Positions 43,463 to 54,154 of a stretch of DNA of 61,221 bases are shown here, piece by piece; the stretch's first letter is position 1; every line of letters starts with the position of its first letter. A program made the position numbers and the translations under genes. Source of the DNA: Sphingomonas xinjiangensis (GTDB lineage: Bacteria; Pseudomonadota; Alphaproteobacteria; Sphingomonadales; Sphingomonadaceae); assembly GCF_014199255.1 (NCBI RefSeq), contig NZ_JACIJF010000017.1:1-61221 (forward strand). The letters run 5' to 3'. The notes beneath the pieces are model-generated. The model made no database searches. It had not been told where the DNA came from and saw nothing but the letters and a program-made list of their open reading frames with translations.

Positions 43463-44862
43463 TGCGTGGGTCAGGTGCAATGCGCCGGGCGGCGCTGGCG
43501 CTGCTCGCCGCCACGGGAGCGGTCGGGCACGCCGGTGCGCAAGAGGGGGTGGAGGCCCGCTTCGCCCCGAGCGAGGCGCCGCTGGCCAACCCAGAGCGCG
43601 GCTTCTACCGCGCGAGCCGGGGCGATCTCGACCGGATCGATCCGGCGTTCCTCGATGCTGCCTATCTTGACGGCTATCGGCTGATCTATGCGCGGATCAA
43701 TCTCGAGCCGTATCGGACCGCGCCGCTGCCCGCCGACTTTTTGGGCCGCCTCGAGACCGGATTTGCCGCTGCTCGCCGCGCTGGGGTCAAATTGATCGTC
43801 CGTGCGGTGTACAATTATCCCCGCGGCGAGACCGAGTATCGCGATGCCAAGGATGCGGCGCTGCCGATGGTGCTGCGCCATCTCGCGCAGCTCAAGCCGG
43901 TGCTCCAGGCCAATGCGGACGCGATCGCATTCGTGCAGGCGGGTTTTGTCGGGGCGTGGGGCGAGTGGCACACCTCGTCCAACGGGCTGACCGAACCGGC
44001 GGCGCGCGGCGCGATCAAGGACGCGCTGCTCGACGCTGCGCCGGCCGACCGCTTCGTTCAGTTCCGCTACCCGCCCTATATTCGCGACTGGGCACCCGAG
44101 CTGCCGACGCCCGCAACCACGATCGCGCAGGGGTTCCGGATCGGCTTCCATAACGACTGCTTCCTCGCCAGCCAGACCGATGTCGGCACGTTCAGCGAGG
44201 ATGCGGGCACGCGTACGGCCGAGCACGCCTATCTCGACCGGCTCGGCGAGGTCGCTCCGTTCGGCGGCGAGACGTGCAACCCCGCCGACGATCCCGGCGC
44301 GACGCCACGAACGGCGTGCGCGGACATTCTTCGCGAAGGCGCGCGGTACAATCTGACCTATCTCAACGCCGATTATTATCGCCGCTTGTTCCACGAAGCG
44401 TGGGCGCGCGGCGGCTGCCACGAGGCGGTCGCGGCGAAGATGGGATACCGGCTGGCGCTGGTTTCGGTCGCACATCCGGCGCAGGCCGTAGCGGGGGGCG
44501 GCTTCCGCCTCGACCTGACGGTTCGCAACGACGGCTGGGCGCGGCCGTTCAATCCGCGCGTGCCCGTGCTGATCCTGCGCAACCGTGCGGACGGCGCGCT
44601 GGTGCGCCTGAACGGCGATGTCGATTTGCGCGGATGGTTGCCGGGGGAGAGCAAGGCGCTGCCGCTCGCAACGACGCTGCCGCGCCTGATGCCGCGCGGA
44701 ACCTATGATCTACTGGTCGCCTTTCCCGATCCCGGCGCGCGCCTCGCGAACGATTCGCGCTACGCGGTTCGGCCTGCGAACGCCGACGATAGTGGCAAGG
44801 CGCAGGGCTGGGATGCCGCGCTCGGCGCCTTTCGCACGGGAACGCGCGTCGATGTGCGCTAA
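43462..44862 (+). CDS. DUF4874/DUF4832 exported protein, candidate polysaccharide-active enzyme
   Basis: About 466 residues. The ATG at 43462 shares a base with the GH27 stop, so translation is coupled. A signal peptide is followed by NPERGFYRASRGDL, YARINLEPYRTAPLP, KLIVRAVYNYPRGETEYRD, FVQAGFVGAWGEWHTSSNGL and GFHNDCFLASQTDVGTF, a TIM-barrel pattern (DUF4874) joined to a beta-rich C-terminal part (DUF4832). The invariant acidic and aromatic residues in GAWGEWH look like a glycosidase active site. Neither domain has an established activity that I know of. The position beside GH27 suggests an endo-acting role on an alpha-galactosamine chain. Confidence 0.8.
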   Translation: MRGSGAMRRAALALLAATGAVGHAGAQEGVEARFAPSEAPLANPERGFYRASRGDLDRIDPAFLDAAYLDGYRLIYARINLEPYRTAPLPADFLGRLETGFAAARRAGVKLIVRAVYNYPRGETEYRDAKDAALPMVLRHLAQLKPVLQANADAIAFVQAGFVGAWGEWHTSSNGLTEPAARGAIKDALLDAAPADRFVQFRYPPYIRDWAPELPTPATTIAQGFRIGFHNDCFLASQTDVGTFSEDAGTRTAEHAYLDRLGEVAPFGGETCNPADDPGATPRTACADILREGARYNLTYLNADYYRRLFHEAWARGGCHEAVAAKMGYRLALVSVAHPAQAVAGGGFRLDLTVRNDGWARPFNPRVPVLILRNRADGALVRLNGDVDLRGWLPGESKALPLATTLPRLMPRGTYDLLVAFPDPGARLANDSRYAVRPANADDSGKAQGWDAALGAFRTGTRVDVR

Positions 44863-44881
44863 TCCGGTGAAAGGCGACCCG

Positions 44882-45616
44882 ATGACATCACCGCACCCTC
44901 TGGCACGCAGCTTCGCGGCGTTCCTGTTCGACATGGACGGCACGCTGCTCGACAGCACCACCGTCGCCAATCGCGTGTGGCGCGACTGGGCGGAGGGCCA
45001 TGGGCTCGACGCGGAGCAGGTCATCGCGGTGCTGCACGGGGTGCGCGTTCGCGACACGGTGCAGCGCTTCGCTACCGGTGCGATGGACGTGAATCGGGAA
45101 GCCGAGCGCATCACCGCGGCCGAGATTGCGCAAGTGGACGGGATTGCCGAGATCGCGCAGGCGCGGGCCTTTCTCGAAAGCCTGCCACACGATCGCTGGG
45201 CTGTCGTCACCTCGGCCCCACGGGCCCTGGCGACCCGGCGGATTGAAGCTGCGGGGCTTCCGTCACCGCCGCTCCTGGTGACGGCCGAGGACATCGTCAA
45301 CGGCAAGCCCGCGCCCGATTGCTACATCGCCGCGGCCAAGGCACTCGGCGTCGAGATCCGCGACTGCCTGGTTTGGGAAGACGCCCCTGCCGGCATCGCC
45401 GCCGCCGAAGCCGCCGGAGCGACTGTCATCGTCGTCGAAGCAACGCATGCCGATCCAGACAATGCCGGGCGGCTGCGCATCACCAATTTCTGCGGTCTGT
45501 CGTGCAGTGCGGATGCCGACGGCATGCTCCGGCTCTACGGCGCCAGCCAGGCCCGGGGCCCGTCGCCCGACTGCATTGAATCTGGCAAGATGAGCGAAGG
45601 GCGGCTTACCGCGTGA
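44882..45616 (+). CDS. HAD-superfamily sugar phosphatase
   Basis: A 244-residue HAD hydrolase with motif I FDMDGTLLDS (Asp17 nucleophile and Asp19), motif II VVTSAPRALATRR, and motifs III/IV as GKPAPDCYIAAAKALG and VWEDAPAGIAAAEAAGA. The cap domain is small, as in beta-phosphoglucomutase and sugar-phosphate phosphatases. It begins 20 bases after the DUF4832 gene with an AAAGG site and closes the operon. It may clear excess sugar phosphate and so protect cells or tune the AgaR inducer. It has no signal peptide. Confidence 0.87.
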   Translation: MTSPHPLARSFAAFLFDMDGTLLDSTTVANRVWRDWAEGHGLDAEQVIAVLHGVRVRDTVQRFATGAMDVNREAERITAAEIAQVDGIAEIAQARAFLESLPHDRWAVVTSAPRALATRRIEAAGLPSPPLLVTAEDIVNGKPAPDCYIAAAKALGVEIRDCLVWEDAPAGIAAAEAAGATVIVVEATHADPDNAGRLRITNFCGLSCSADADGMLRLYGASQARGPSPDCIESGKMSEGRLTA

Positions 45617-45734
45617 TTTCACTTGAAAGCCGCCGGTTTCCTTTCGGCCCAGTTCCGGACGTAACCGGTCGGCTGAAGAGCGCGGGTGCAACCAAGAACG
45701 TCGCCTTCTGGGTCATTTCGATCAAGAGGCTAAT

Positions 45735-45800
45735 GTGAACGGATGGCAGCTTACGGGAAGCAGGGGTGGAGCTCGGAGCGGCAGCTACTGGCGCATTGCA
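45735..45800. repeat. Dispersed repeat family A copy
   Basis: TGAACGGATGGCAGCTTACG, then GGGAAGCAGGGGTGGAGCTC, GGAGCGGCAGCT and CTGGCGCATTGCAG. It is very close to the blocks of the 97-bp repeat pair at 11594 and 14911. The rest of 45617-46053 holds no gene. Confidence 0.65.
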
Positions 45801-46053
45801 GCCGGACGCCTTCGCGCTGATCGAATGACCGGTTCTGGCGGAAGCTGCCGTTCAGAGCTCAATCGGCGAACGACGCATTCTGGTCGCGAACTGCCGTGCG
45901 TACGCTCGGATCGCGATCAAAGCGGAGGCGCTTTCCCTGCGAGAAGCCGTTGAGTCGGTACCGCGGGTATCGACAAGGCGCCACAAAGTGACTTCAGTGT
46001 GCCGATGAAGATCGCGACAAGAGTTAGCGGGAACGTCCATCAGGTGCCACGGG

Positions 46054-49000
46054 ATGCTTGATTTTACCCGGATCATCGCCGGCGTTGCCGGTCAGCGTGA
46101 GACGTTCGAGGAATTAGTTTGCCAGATCGCCAGGCGCGTGCCGCCGAACGGAAGCGCCGAGTTCCGACGGATCCATGGCGCGGGGGGCGACGGCGGGGTG
46201 GAAGCCGTCTGGCTGCTGAAGAACGGCGAGGAAGTTGGATATCAGGCCAAGTACTACGTCACCTCCGCCGGCATCGACTGGGCCGCGATCGACAATTCGG
46301 TCGAGACCGCGCTTTCGACCCACCCGGCCATGACGACGATGCACATCGCCATCGCTTGCTCTCTCACCGGACCTACGAAGCGGCGAACCAAGGCGGGCGC
46401 GCCCACCGCGAACGGCTGGAGCGATTGGGATGCGCACCGGACCCAGTGGACCTCCAATGCGGTGGCCCTAGGGCGGGTGGTCGAGTTCGTCCCCTGGACT
46501 GCTCCCGACTTGGAGGAACTGCTCACCAGACCGGAGACGATCGGGCTCTCAGACTATTGGTTCGGCGCGATCGAACTGACGCCAAAGCGGCTTGCGGCGG
46601 AATGCCAACGAACCGTCGACGCACTAGAGGAACGATACCATCCCGAGGATCACGTCGATGTTTCAACTCGGTCTGTCTTCGACGGGCTGCTGCACAACTC
46701 GGCCCTCGGTCAGACCATCGCGACCACGCGTGCAACTCTCGTCGATGTACGAAGACTCGGCCGTAGACCGGCCCTGCTCGACAGCGCCTACGGCGCGCGA
46801 TTGGATACGGTCGACGCGCTGGTTACGAAGCTGATCGACAGCATGGCGCAGCCTCCCGGCCCGCGCGACGCAGCAGCATACTCCGGCTGGGAGAGCACCG
46901 CACTCGAACTGCGGAAGCTACTGTTCGAGTCGATCCAAGCCGACGGTGACCTCCTGAGCAAGGCCGAGGACAAGACTAAGGCCACTCCGTTCGATGAGGC
47001 GACGCCGACTCCTATCGAGGAAGGTTATGACCGAGCGTCCCTCGACTATCATCTCCACGGCCTACGAAAATTGCAGGACGCCGTCGGCGACGTACTGCAA
47101 CTGACCGCGTCCAGCGCGTGCAGGGCCGATGCGACACGCTTCGCCCTGCTCGACGGGAGAGCAGGCTCGGGCAAATCGCACCTCATCGCCTCCGAGATCG
47201 AGCGCGCGCTGGCAAGCCGCGCGCCGGCGCTATTCATGATCGGGACGGATTTCACCACTCACGGCACGCCCGAGAACCAGATGCTCGCGCACTTCGAATG
47301 GGGCCAGTCCACCTTCGACAAGATGCTGGGTGCGCTGTCGGCCCGGGCCGAGGCGGAAGGGACACGGGGACTTGTCGCGATCGACGCGCTCAATGAAGGT
47401 GCCGGTGCGGCGCTCTGGAGGAGCACGCTGCAGGGGTTTGCGCGACGGGTGCTTGCGTTTCCCAATCTGGCGCTGTGCGTGTCATGCCGGCGCGAATATT
47501 TGGACCACCTGATCATGCCCGCGGTCGCGCAGATGGCGACGACCGTCGAGATCGCGGGCTTCGAGACCCCCGCCGACATCGAGCGGGCCGCGCGCGTCTA
47601 CATGGACAAACGCGGGATCGTACGCCCGGCAACGCCTTGGCTAAACCCCGAATTCTCCAATCCCTTGTTTCTGCGGACAACGTGCCTTGCGCTCCAGGCC
47701 GAGGGGCGTACCGCTTTCCCCCGCGGGATGCGGGGCACCAGCGAGGTGCTGAACTTCTACTTGACGTCGACCGGTCGGCATCTCGGCACGAGTTATGACG
47801 GTAGCGATGTACTTGTCGGAGCGCTGCGCTCGGCCGTGCTGGCGCTGGCGACGTCCATGGGGGACGCGATGCGGGACAGCGTCCCGCGCGGCGACGCGCA
47901 CCGCATCGTCGAGCAGGCGTTCGAGGGGTTCGCCCCTCCAGCGAGCAAGACCTGGCTCGAGACCCTGCGCTTCCGAGGGCTGCTCAGATACGATCCCGAC
48001 CCACACACCGACACCAAGGATCCGCTCGCGGTCCCTGTCGACGTGGTCCGCTTCTCGTTCCAGCGGTTCGGCGACCATCTCGTGGCCCGCGCACTGCTCG
48101 AAGGGGTGCCATCCCCCGCTGGCCTGTTCGATCCCGGCGGCAAGCTCGCCTTTCTCCTCGCGCAATATGGTGTCGCCTACGAGTGGAGCGGGCTGTTCTA
48201 CGCGCTCTTCCTGCATTTCGCCGACCGCTATGGCGTGGAACTAGTCGATGAGCTGCCGGGCGGACTCGACGATTGGTGGGATAAGTGGCCGGTGGAGGAC
48301 GCCTTCGTCGACAGCATCCGCTGGCGTTCGCCAACGGCCTTCTCCGATCGGACGCTCGAACTGCTCAACCGCCTCAGCCGACATGAGGAGGACATCACCG
48401 CGCTGCTGGTCGAACTCGCGGTCATCGAGGATCACCCCTGGAACGTCGAGCTCCTCCACCGCAACCTCATCTCGCGAACCATCGCCGAGCGCGACGCATT
48501 TTGGACAGTCGCGATCAACGCCGCCCATGACGATCCTGGTCACCCACTCGTCCGCCTCACGGATTGGAGCCTGAATTCAGGCGTCGGCCAAGCCTCCGAC
48601 GCTACCTTGGGCCTCGCGCTAGTGACCCTTGCCTGGAGCTGCGCCAGCACGAGCGCCCGCATCCGCGACACGGCGTCGAAAGCGGTTCTCTCGGTCCTCG
48701 CGACCCGCCCCGTGCTTGCCGCGCCGTTGTTCGAGCGGTTCACCGGCTGCGACGATCCTTACGTCGTGGAACGGCTCTACGCCGCGCTGTACGGAGCAGC
48801 GCTGAGGACGCTGGATCCCGCCACCCTAAGCAAATTCGCGAGCGTTGCCTGGAGCAACTGCTTCGAGGGCACCCCCCCGGTTCACCTGCTTGCCAGGGAC
48901 TATGCGCGCGGCACCATAGAACTGGCCGTATCGGCGGGCTTGTGCGATCCATCCATCGATCTAGCGCGCTGCCGCCCGCCTTGCGGATCGACAGCACCCA

Positions 49001-50605
49001 GCTTCAACGTCACGAAGTCTCGCGTCGACGCCCGCGGCGAGCGGGTTGGCGCGCGTTCGATCCTGAGTTCCTGTTACGACGGCCTAGCCGACTTCGGCCG
49101 CTACGTCTTGGAAGGACGCGTGCATCGCTTTTCGGAAGCTCGCCTGTCCGGGCCGCGTCCGGTGACGGCCGAAGAAAGCGGGGAGGCATTCTTTCAGGAG
49201 ATCGTCGCCGGCCGGAGCGACGTCGAAAGCGCGTTCTCTGAGCTCCGTGCCGCCTATGCAGAAAGGCGCGTCAGCTTCGATCGCGACTCTTTTAAGGTAA
49301 TCGTCCCTCCCGCCGACCGTCGCCGGATCGTCTGCGCGACGGCATCGCTCCTGGCGCTCCTGACGCCGGCGCAGCGCAGGCGCTACGCGGCCGAGGCGAA
49401 CGCTTGGGTGACGGGAAGCGGTGGCCACGAGTGGATCATCCCAGGAAAGGGCAAGGGCGCGAAATTCGATGCGCAGAAATGCAAGGTCTGGGTAGCTAAC
49501 CGAGCGCTTTCGTTCGGCTGGACGGCGGATCGCTTTCCTTGCGACCGATCTTTCCGGAAGAAGCGAGCGGGGCGGTCGTATCGAGCGGATCGGCAAGAAG
49601 TATCAACGGATCGCCATGATGGAACTGCTGGCGCGCCTGGCCGACAATTTCTGGATGAAGCCGCAATGGGGAAGCGGTGCCGCGATCTACGACAATCCGC
49701 TCGACGTCGAGTTCACCCGCGACCTCGAACCTTCGATCATGCCTGCCGACCAGGAGGTGACGACGCGAGCCGATCTGCCGCAGGTCCCGCCACTCGTCTG
49801 CGAACCGCTGCCGGTCGAGCGGAGGGGCGACTGGGTGGCGGATCCGGGCCTGCCTAGCAGCCGTCTCGCCCTGGCGACATGCCGTGACGTTAGCGAGCCG
49901 GGCTGGCTGACCCTCTATCGCTACGCAGGACACGACATCGACGCCGAACAAGAGGACCGGCACTTGGATGCGCCGTGGCTCCAGAGCGACTTCCACTCCC
50001 TCGCCGCCGTCCTCCTCTCTCCTGACGACAGGGCGCGCCTGATCAAAGACGCGGTCGCCGACGCATACGACTTCCACGAATGGCTTCCGGGCCAGACGAC
50101 CGACGGTCCCTACATCGGCGAGCTGGCGCGACGCGACACGTGGCGCGATGAACCGTGGACGACACTCGACGCTCGCCTGATCGGAAAGGCCTGCAGCTAC
50201 AGGGGTATACGGCCCATCGCAGACTTCCTCTGGGAGAGCCATCTCGACGGAAGCCTGCCCAACGGGTTCTCCCGGCACGTGCCGATACCCTGGTTGATCC
50301 GTGGTCTGGGACTCACGGCGGATACGAATAACCTCGGCGTCTTCCTCGATGCGAAAGGAGTACCGACGATCGTCACGGGGAGTGCCAGGGGTGGCGATCG
50401 GGGCAGTTACGTCCTTGTCCGCCGCGACCCCTTCCTAGACTTGGCACGGAAGAACGACCTCGAGCCGATTTGGACGGTGATCGGCGAACGCCGTGCGACA
50501 ACGCTCAAGAGAAAACGGCACCCAGATATCCGCGTCCGCTACAATGGATTGCTGTGGTTGGACGGCAAAGCGGAGGAGCATGTACACTGGCCGCACAACG
50601 ATTAG
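46054..50605 (+). pseudogene. Avs-like STAND NTPase with N-terminal Mrr nuclease, split by a one-base frameshift
   Basis: Two overlapping frames (46054-49857 and 49616-50605) form one protein of about 1516 residues. The first begins with an Mrr-like nuclease: GAGGDGGVEAVW (Asp46) and GYQAKYY (Gln64, Lys66). Next come a STAND NTPase with Walker A GRAGSGKS (Lys374) and Walker B GLVAIDALNEG (Asp444), then a long helical region. The frame is lost near 49534: the DNA reads CGCTTTCCTT, where removing one T gives DRFLATDLSGRSERGGRIER running into the second frame, which ends HVHWPHND. Architecture and size resemble Avs antiphage sensors, which bind a phage protein and activate their effector. If the extra T is real, the protein loses its C-terminal third, the part expected to sense phage. 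Confidence 0.75.
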
Positions 50606-51083
50606 GTGCGCTCCTTTGGCCAGCGTCTTGAGGTGTAGAGGACAATATTAGCAAACGGCAGGTTACGAACTTGCGGCGGGTCAGCCTGAATGACCGAAGC
50701 TGGAGCGCCTTGCTGACGATCCGCTTCAGGGCGCCCCATCGACAGCTTCTGTCACGAGGAGACGTTCGCGGCTGCTGATCTGAACGACCGGTTCTGGTCG
50801 ATTACCGCCGCGAACGAACTGCGAATCGTCGAAGAACATTGCGGTCGTTCCTGATCCTTCCGGAAGATATCGGCATCCGCTTGGAGCCGACATCTCCCAG
50901 CGCCCAACCGTTGTCAGTATGCATAGCCCAAAGCAGGTATTCCTCACGAGATAAGCGCGCTCGTCAGCCTGTGCTCTAGCCGCGGCGCTTTGCCGAGCCT
51001 TCTTGGCCTTTCGCGCGTTGGGTGAGGCGCGATCGACAGTCTGAAGCGGCAGCGCATTCTTCCCTGATTTCCGAGGACAACAT
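50606..51083. other. Intergenic stretch with repeat fragments
   Basis: No gene is seen. It holds partial repeat family A fragments (AACGGCAGGTTACGAACTTG near 50653, CTGAATGACCGAAGCTGG near 50686, CTGAACGACCGGTTCTGG near 50778). Confidence 0.4.
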
Positions 51084-51929
51084 ATGGATCAGCATCCCGC
51101 CATCTTAGCGGATCGCGTTGCGGTAATCACGGGCGCCGCGAGCGGCATCGGCCTTGCAGTTGCTCAGAGGCTCGGTACCGCCGGCATGCGCCTCGTGATT
51201 GCCGACATAGACGAGGACCAGCTGGCCTTTGCTGCGGATGATCTCCGGGGGCAAGGCGTTGACGTGCATTCGGTGCCCACCGATGTCAGCGACCGAGATC
51301 AGGTCGAGGCGCTCAAACAGGCCGCCGATGCACTCGGCCCCGTCTCGCTGCTGATGAACAATGCAGGTCGCGAGGGCGGCGGCGGCATCCTCGCGGGGTC
51401 GGACGTTTGGGAGCGCACGATGGCAACCAACCTGATGGGTGTGGTTTACGGCGTGCAGCAGTTCCTTCCCGGCATGATCGCGGCGGATTGGCCTTGCGCG
51501 ATCGTCAACACGGGCTCCAAGCAGGGCATCACTCTTCCGCCCGGAGACACGGCGTACAACGTCAGCAAGGCCGGTCTGAAGGCGCTCACGGAGTCGCTCG
51601 CGCACGACCTGCTCGAGACAAGGGGCCGGGTGAGCGCCCATCTGCTGATCCCCGGCTTCACCTACACCGGCTTCACCAAGCGTCGCGGCGTCGCGGAGAA
51701 GCCCGCAGCGGCATGGACGGCCGAGCAGGTCGCCGACTTCATGCTCGCGGGCATGGCACAGGGCGACTTCTACATCCTGTGCCCGGACAACGACGTCACC
51801 CGCGAGATTGACGAGCGCCGGATCGCCTGGGGCGCAGGCGACATCATCGAGAACCGTCCGGCGCTATCGCGTTGGCATCCAGATCATGCCGAAGCGTTCA
51901 AGGCGCACATGGAAGGGGGTGCGGCATGA
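51084..51929 (+). CDS. Short-chain dehydrogenase/reductase
   Basis: A 281-residue classical SDR. The cofactor loop is VITGAASGIGLAVAQRLG, the structural motif is NNAGREGGGG, and the catalytic Tyr-x-x-x-Lys is AYNVSKAG with the Ser in NTGSKQG. The acidic residue after strand 2 (IADIDEDQL) points to NAD(H) over NADP(H). A GAGGA site precedes the ATG. The stop overlaps the next gene by ATGA, so the two are coupled. The substrate is unknown; by context it is an alcohol or ketone in a small-molecule oxidation cluster. Confidence 0.9.
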   Translation: MDQHPAILADRVAVITGAASGIGLAVAQRLGTAGMRLVIADIDEDQLAFAADDLRGQGVDVHSVPTDVSDRDQVEALKQAADALGPVSLLMNNAGREGGGGILAGSDVWERTMATNLMGVVYGVQQFLPGMIAADWPCAIVNTGSKQGITLPPGDTAYNVSKAGLKALTESLAHDLLETRGRVSAHLLIPGFTYTGFTKRRGVAEKPAAAWTAEQVADFMLAGMAQGDFYILCPDNDVTREIDERRIAWGAGDIIENRPALSRWHPDHAEAFKAHMEGGAA

Positions 51930-52792
51930 AGGTGGGTTTCGTTGGCCTCGGCCGAATGGGCAGCGCCATGGCCACCAACCTGCTCAAGGCTGGGCATGAG
52001 CTGGCGGTGTGGAATCGCACGCCGGGGAAGGCCGACGCACTGGTCGACGCGGGTGCCCGCCGAGCAATCTGCCCGGCCGATGCGGCTGACGGTGATGTTA
52101 TCATGACGATGCTTGCTGACGACGCAGCCGTGGAAGCGGCGGTCTACGGACAAGATGGTATTCTCGGCGGCCCCGCGCTTCACGTTTCGCACAGCACGAT
52201 CAGCGTGGCGCTTGCCGACCGGCTCGCAGCGGATCACACGGGCGAGGGCGGCTTTGTCTCGGCTCCTGTGTTCGGGAGACCCGTGGCGGCTGAAGCAGGC
52301 AAGCTGTTCGTTGTCGCCGCAGGCGCTGCCGAGCATGTCGATTCGTGCGAGCCGCTCTTCATGGCGATCGGGCAGCGCGTGTTCCGGGTCGGCACGACGC
52401 CCTCGGCAGCGAACCTGGTGAAGCTCAGCGGTAACTTCATGATCATGTCCGCCGTCGAAGCCATGGCCGAGGCGATGACGCTCGCAGAGAAGGGCGGCGT
52501 CGACCGGGCGACCCTGCTCGAGGTACTGACGGGAACCCTGTTCGGTGCCCCAGTGTACCAAACCTATGGCGATATCCTCGTCGAAGACCGCTTTCGCCCG
52601 GCGGGTTTCGCAGCGCCTCTGGGGCTGAAGGACATGAACCTCGTCGACGCGGCGGCAACGGCCTCGCGCGTGGCGATGCCGGTGCTCGGCGTCATCCGCG
52701 ATCATTTGCGCGCGGCGATCGCCCAAGAAGGCGAAGACATCGACTGGGCAAGCGTAGCAATGGCTGTGCGGCGGGCTGCCGGGATGAGCTGA
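51926..52792 (+). CDS. 3-hydroxyisobutyrate dehydrogenase-like oxidoreductase
   Basis: A 288-residue beta-hydroxyacid dehydrogenase. The N-terminal Rossmann motif is VGFVGLGRMGSAMATNLLKA with VWNRTPGKADAL, the Arg of which favours NADP(H). The catalytic Lys motif is NLVKLSGNFMIMS. The typical SAPVFGRPVAAEAGKL substrate-binding block is present. The ATG overlaps the SDR stop by ATGA. Relatives reduce short aldehydes (succinic semialdehyde, glyoxylate) or 3-hydroxy acids. The specific substrate cannot be read from the sequence. Confidence 0.9.
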   Translation: MKVGFVGLGRMGSAMATNLLKAGHELAVWNRTPGKADALVDAGARRAICPADAADGDVIMTMLADDAAVEAAVYGQDGILGGPALHVSHSTISVALADRLAADHTGEGGFVSAPVFGRPVAAEAGKLFVVAAGAAEHVDSCEPLFMAIGQRVFRVGTTPSAANLVKLSGNFMIMSAVEAMAEAMTLAEKGGVDRATLLEVLTGTLFGAPVYQTYGDILVEDRFRPAGFAAPLGLKDMNLVDAAATASRVAMPVLGVIRDHLRAAIAQEGEDIDWASVAMAVRRAAGMS

Positions 52793-53020
52793 ATGCTCCG
52801 CGTGCTGTGTTCCAGACATCCGTGCTCCATCAGCGCGGTGGCCCCTGCCTGGCTGAGCCGACGAAGGCGGCAGATCGTCCGCCAACAACGCTTCGCCGAT
52901 GGCAGGGCTACGCAACTCTAGACGGTCACGTGTGTTGGCACGACTTACAACCGCATCGCTGCACCCGCACCAGATCTGCGTCTCGTGGCGGACGATGCGG
53001 CCCCAGATAGGAACGACACC

Positions 53021-54007
53021 ATGAAGATGCGCAAGCTCGGCTCCCAGGGCCTCGAAGTCTCAGCCCTCGGCCTCGGCTGCATGGGCATGTCGGAATTCTA
53101 CGCCGGGCGGGACGATGCCGAGTCGATCGCCACGATTAACCGTGCGCTCGATCTCGGCGTTACCTTCCTCGATACGGCCGACATGTACGGCGTGGGTGCC
53201 AATGAAGAGCTGGTCGGCCGCGTGGTGCGCGACCGGCGGGAGTGGGTCGTCGTCGCCACCAAGTTCGGCAACGTGCGCGGCGACGACGGGAGCTTTCGCG
53301 GGATCAACGGGCGCCCCGACTATGTTCGCCAGGCCTGCGACGCCAGCCTGAAGCGCCTGGGGCTCGACGTGATCGATCTCTACTATCAGCACCGAGTCGA
53401 CCCCGATGTGCCCATCGAGGAGACGGTGGGCGCCATGGCGGAGCTCGTAGCGGCGGGCAAGGTCAAGTATCTGGGACTTTCCGAGGCGGCGCCGGCAACC
53501 GTGCGCCGGGCACATGCGGTTCACCCGATCACCGCCTTGCAGACGGAATATTCGCTCTGGAGCCGCGATCCGGAGGACGAGATCCTGCCGACCGTGCGCG
53601 AGCTCGGGATCGGCTTCGTTCCCTACAGCCCGCTGGGGCGAGGCTTCCTGACCGGGCAGTTCAAGAGCCCCAACGACCTGCCAGCCGACGACTACCGGCG
53701 GAATGCCCCGCGCTTCCAAGGCGAGGCGTTCGGCAAGAACCTCGACCTGGTGGCGGCGATTGAGGGAATGGCTGCGAACAAGGGCTGCACGCCCGCGCAA
53801 CTAGCTCTCGCATGGGTGCTGGCCCAGGGCGAAGACATCGTGCCGATCCCCGGCACCAAGCGCCGCAAATATCTCGAGGACAATCTCGGCGCGCTTGAGG
53901 TGATGCTGAGCGGAGCCGACCTCGCCCGAATTGATGAGGTGCTGCCGCCCGGCGCGGCGGCCGGCACCCGCTATGCCGCCCCGCAGATGGCGGCGCTTAA
54001 CCGATGA
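53021..54007 (+). CDS. Aldo/keto reductase
   Basis: A 328-residue TIM-barrel NADPH oxidoreductase, AKR family close to AKR11-13. The catalytic tetrad can be read as Asp in FLDTADMYGVG with its Tyr, Lys in VVATKFGN and His in YYQHRVDP. The NADPH-binding end is PIPGTKRRKYLEDNLGAL. The ATG at 53021 follows an AGGAAC site nine bases before; an in-frame start 36 bases earlier is weaker. The gene is separated by 228 bases from the SDR pair. It reduces aldehydes or ketones of unknown origin. Confidence 0.9.
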   Translation: MKMRKLGSQGLEVSALGLGCMGMSEFYAGRDDAESIATINRALDLGVTFLDTADMYGVGANEELVGRVVRDRREWVVVATKFGNVRGDDGSFRGINGRPDYVRQACDASLKRLGLDVIDLYYQHRVDPDVPIEETVGAMAELVAAGKVKYLGLSEAAPATVRRAHAVHPITALQTEYSLWSRDPEDEILPTVRELGIGFVPYSPLGRGFLTGQFKSPNDLPADDYRRNAPRFQGEAFGKNLDLVAAIEGMAANKGCTPAQLALAWVLAQGEDIVPIPGTKRRKYLEDNLGALEVMLSGADLARIDEVLPPGAAAGTRYAAPQMAALNR

Positions 54008-54154
54008 GCGTCGCATTCGCCGGCCGATCGAGCGCACAATGGCGTTGTTTAGCGGTCAGAGCGAATACATTTACACCGTGGCCCGATTGTATGTGTCCCG
54101 TCACGTCCCGCTATAGCTATGTCGGGATTGTCACCAACGGGAGGAGCATACAGG

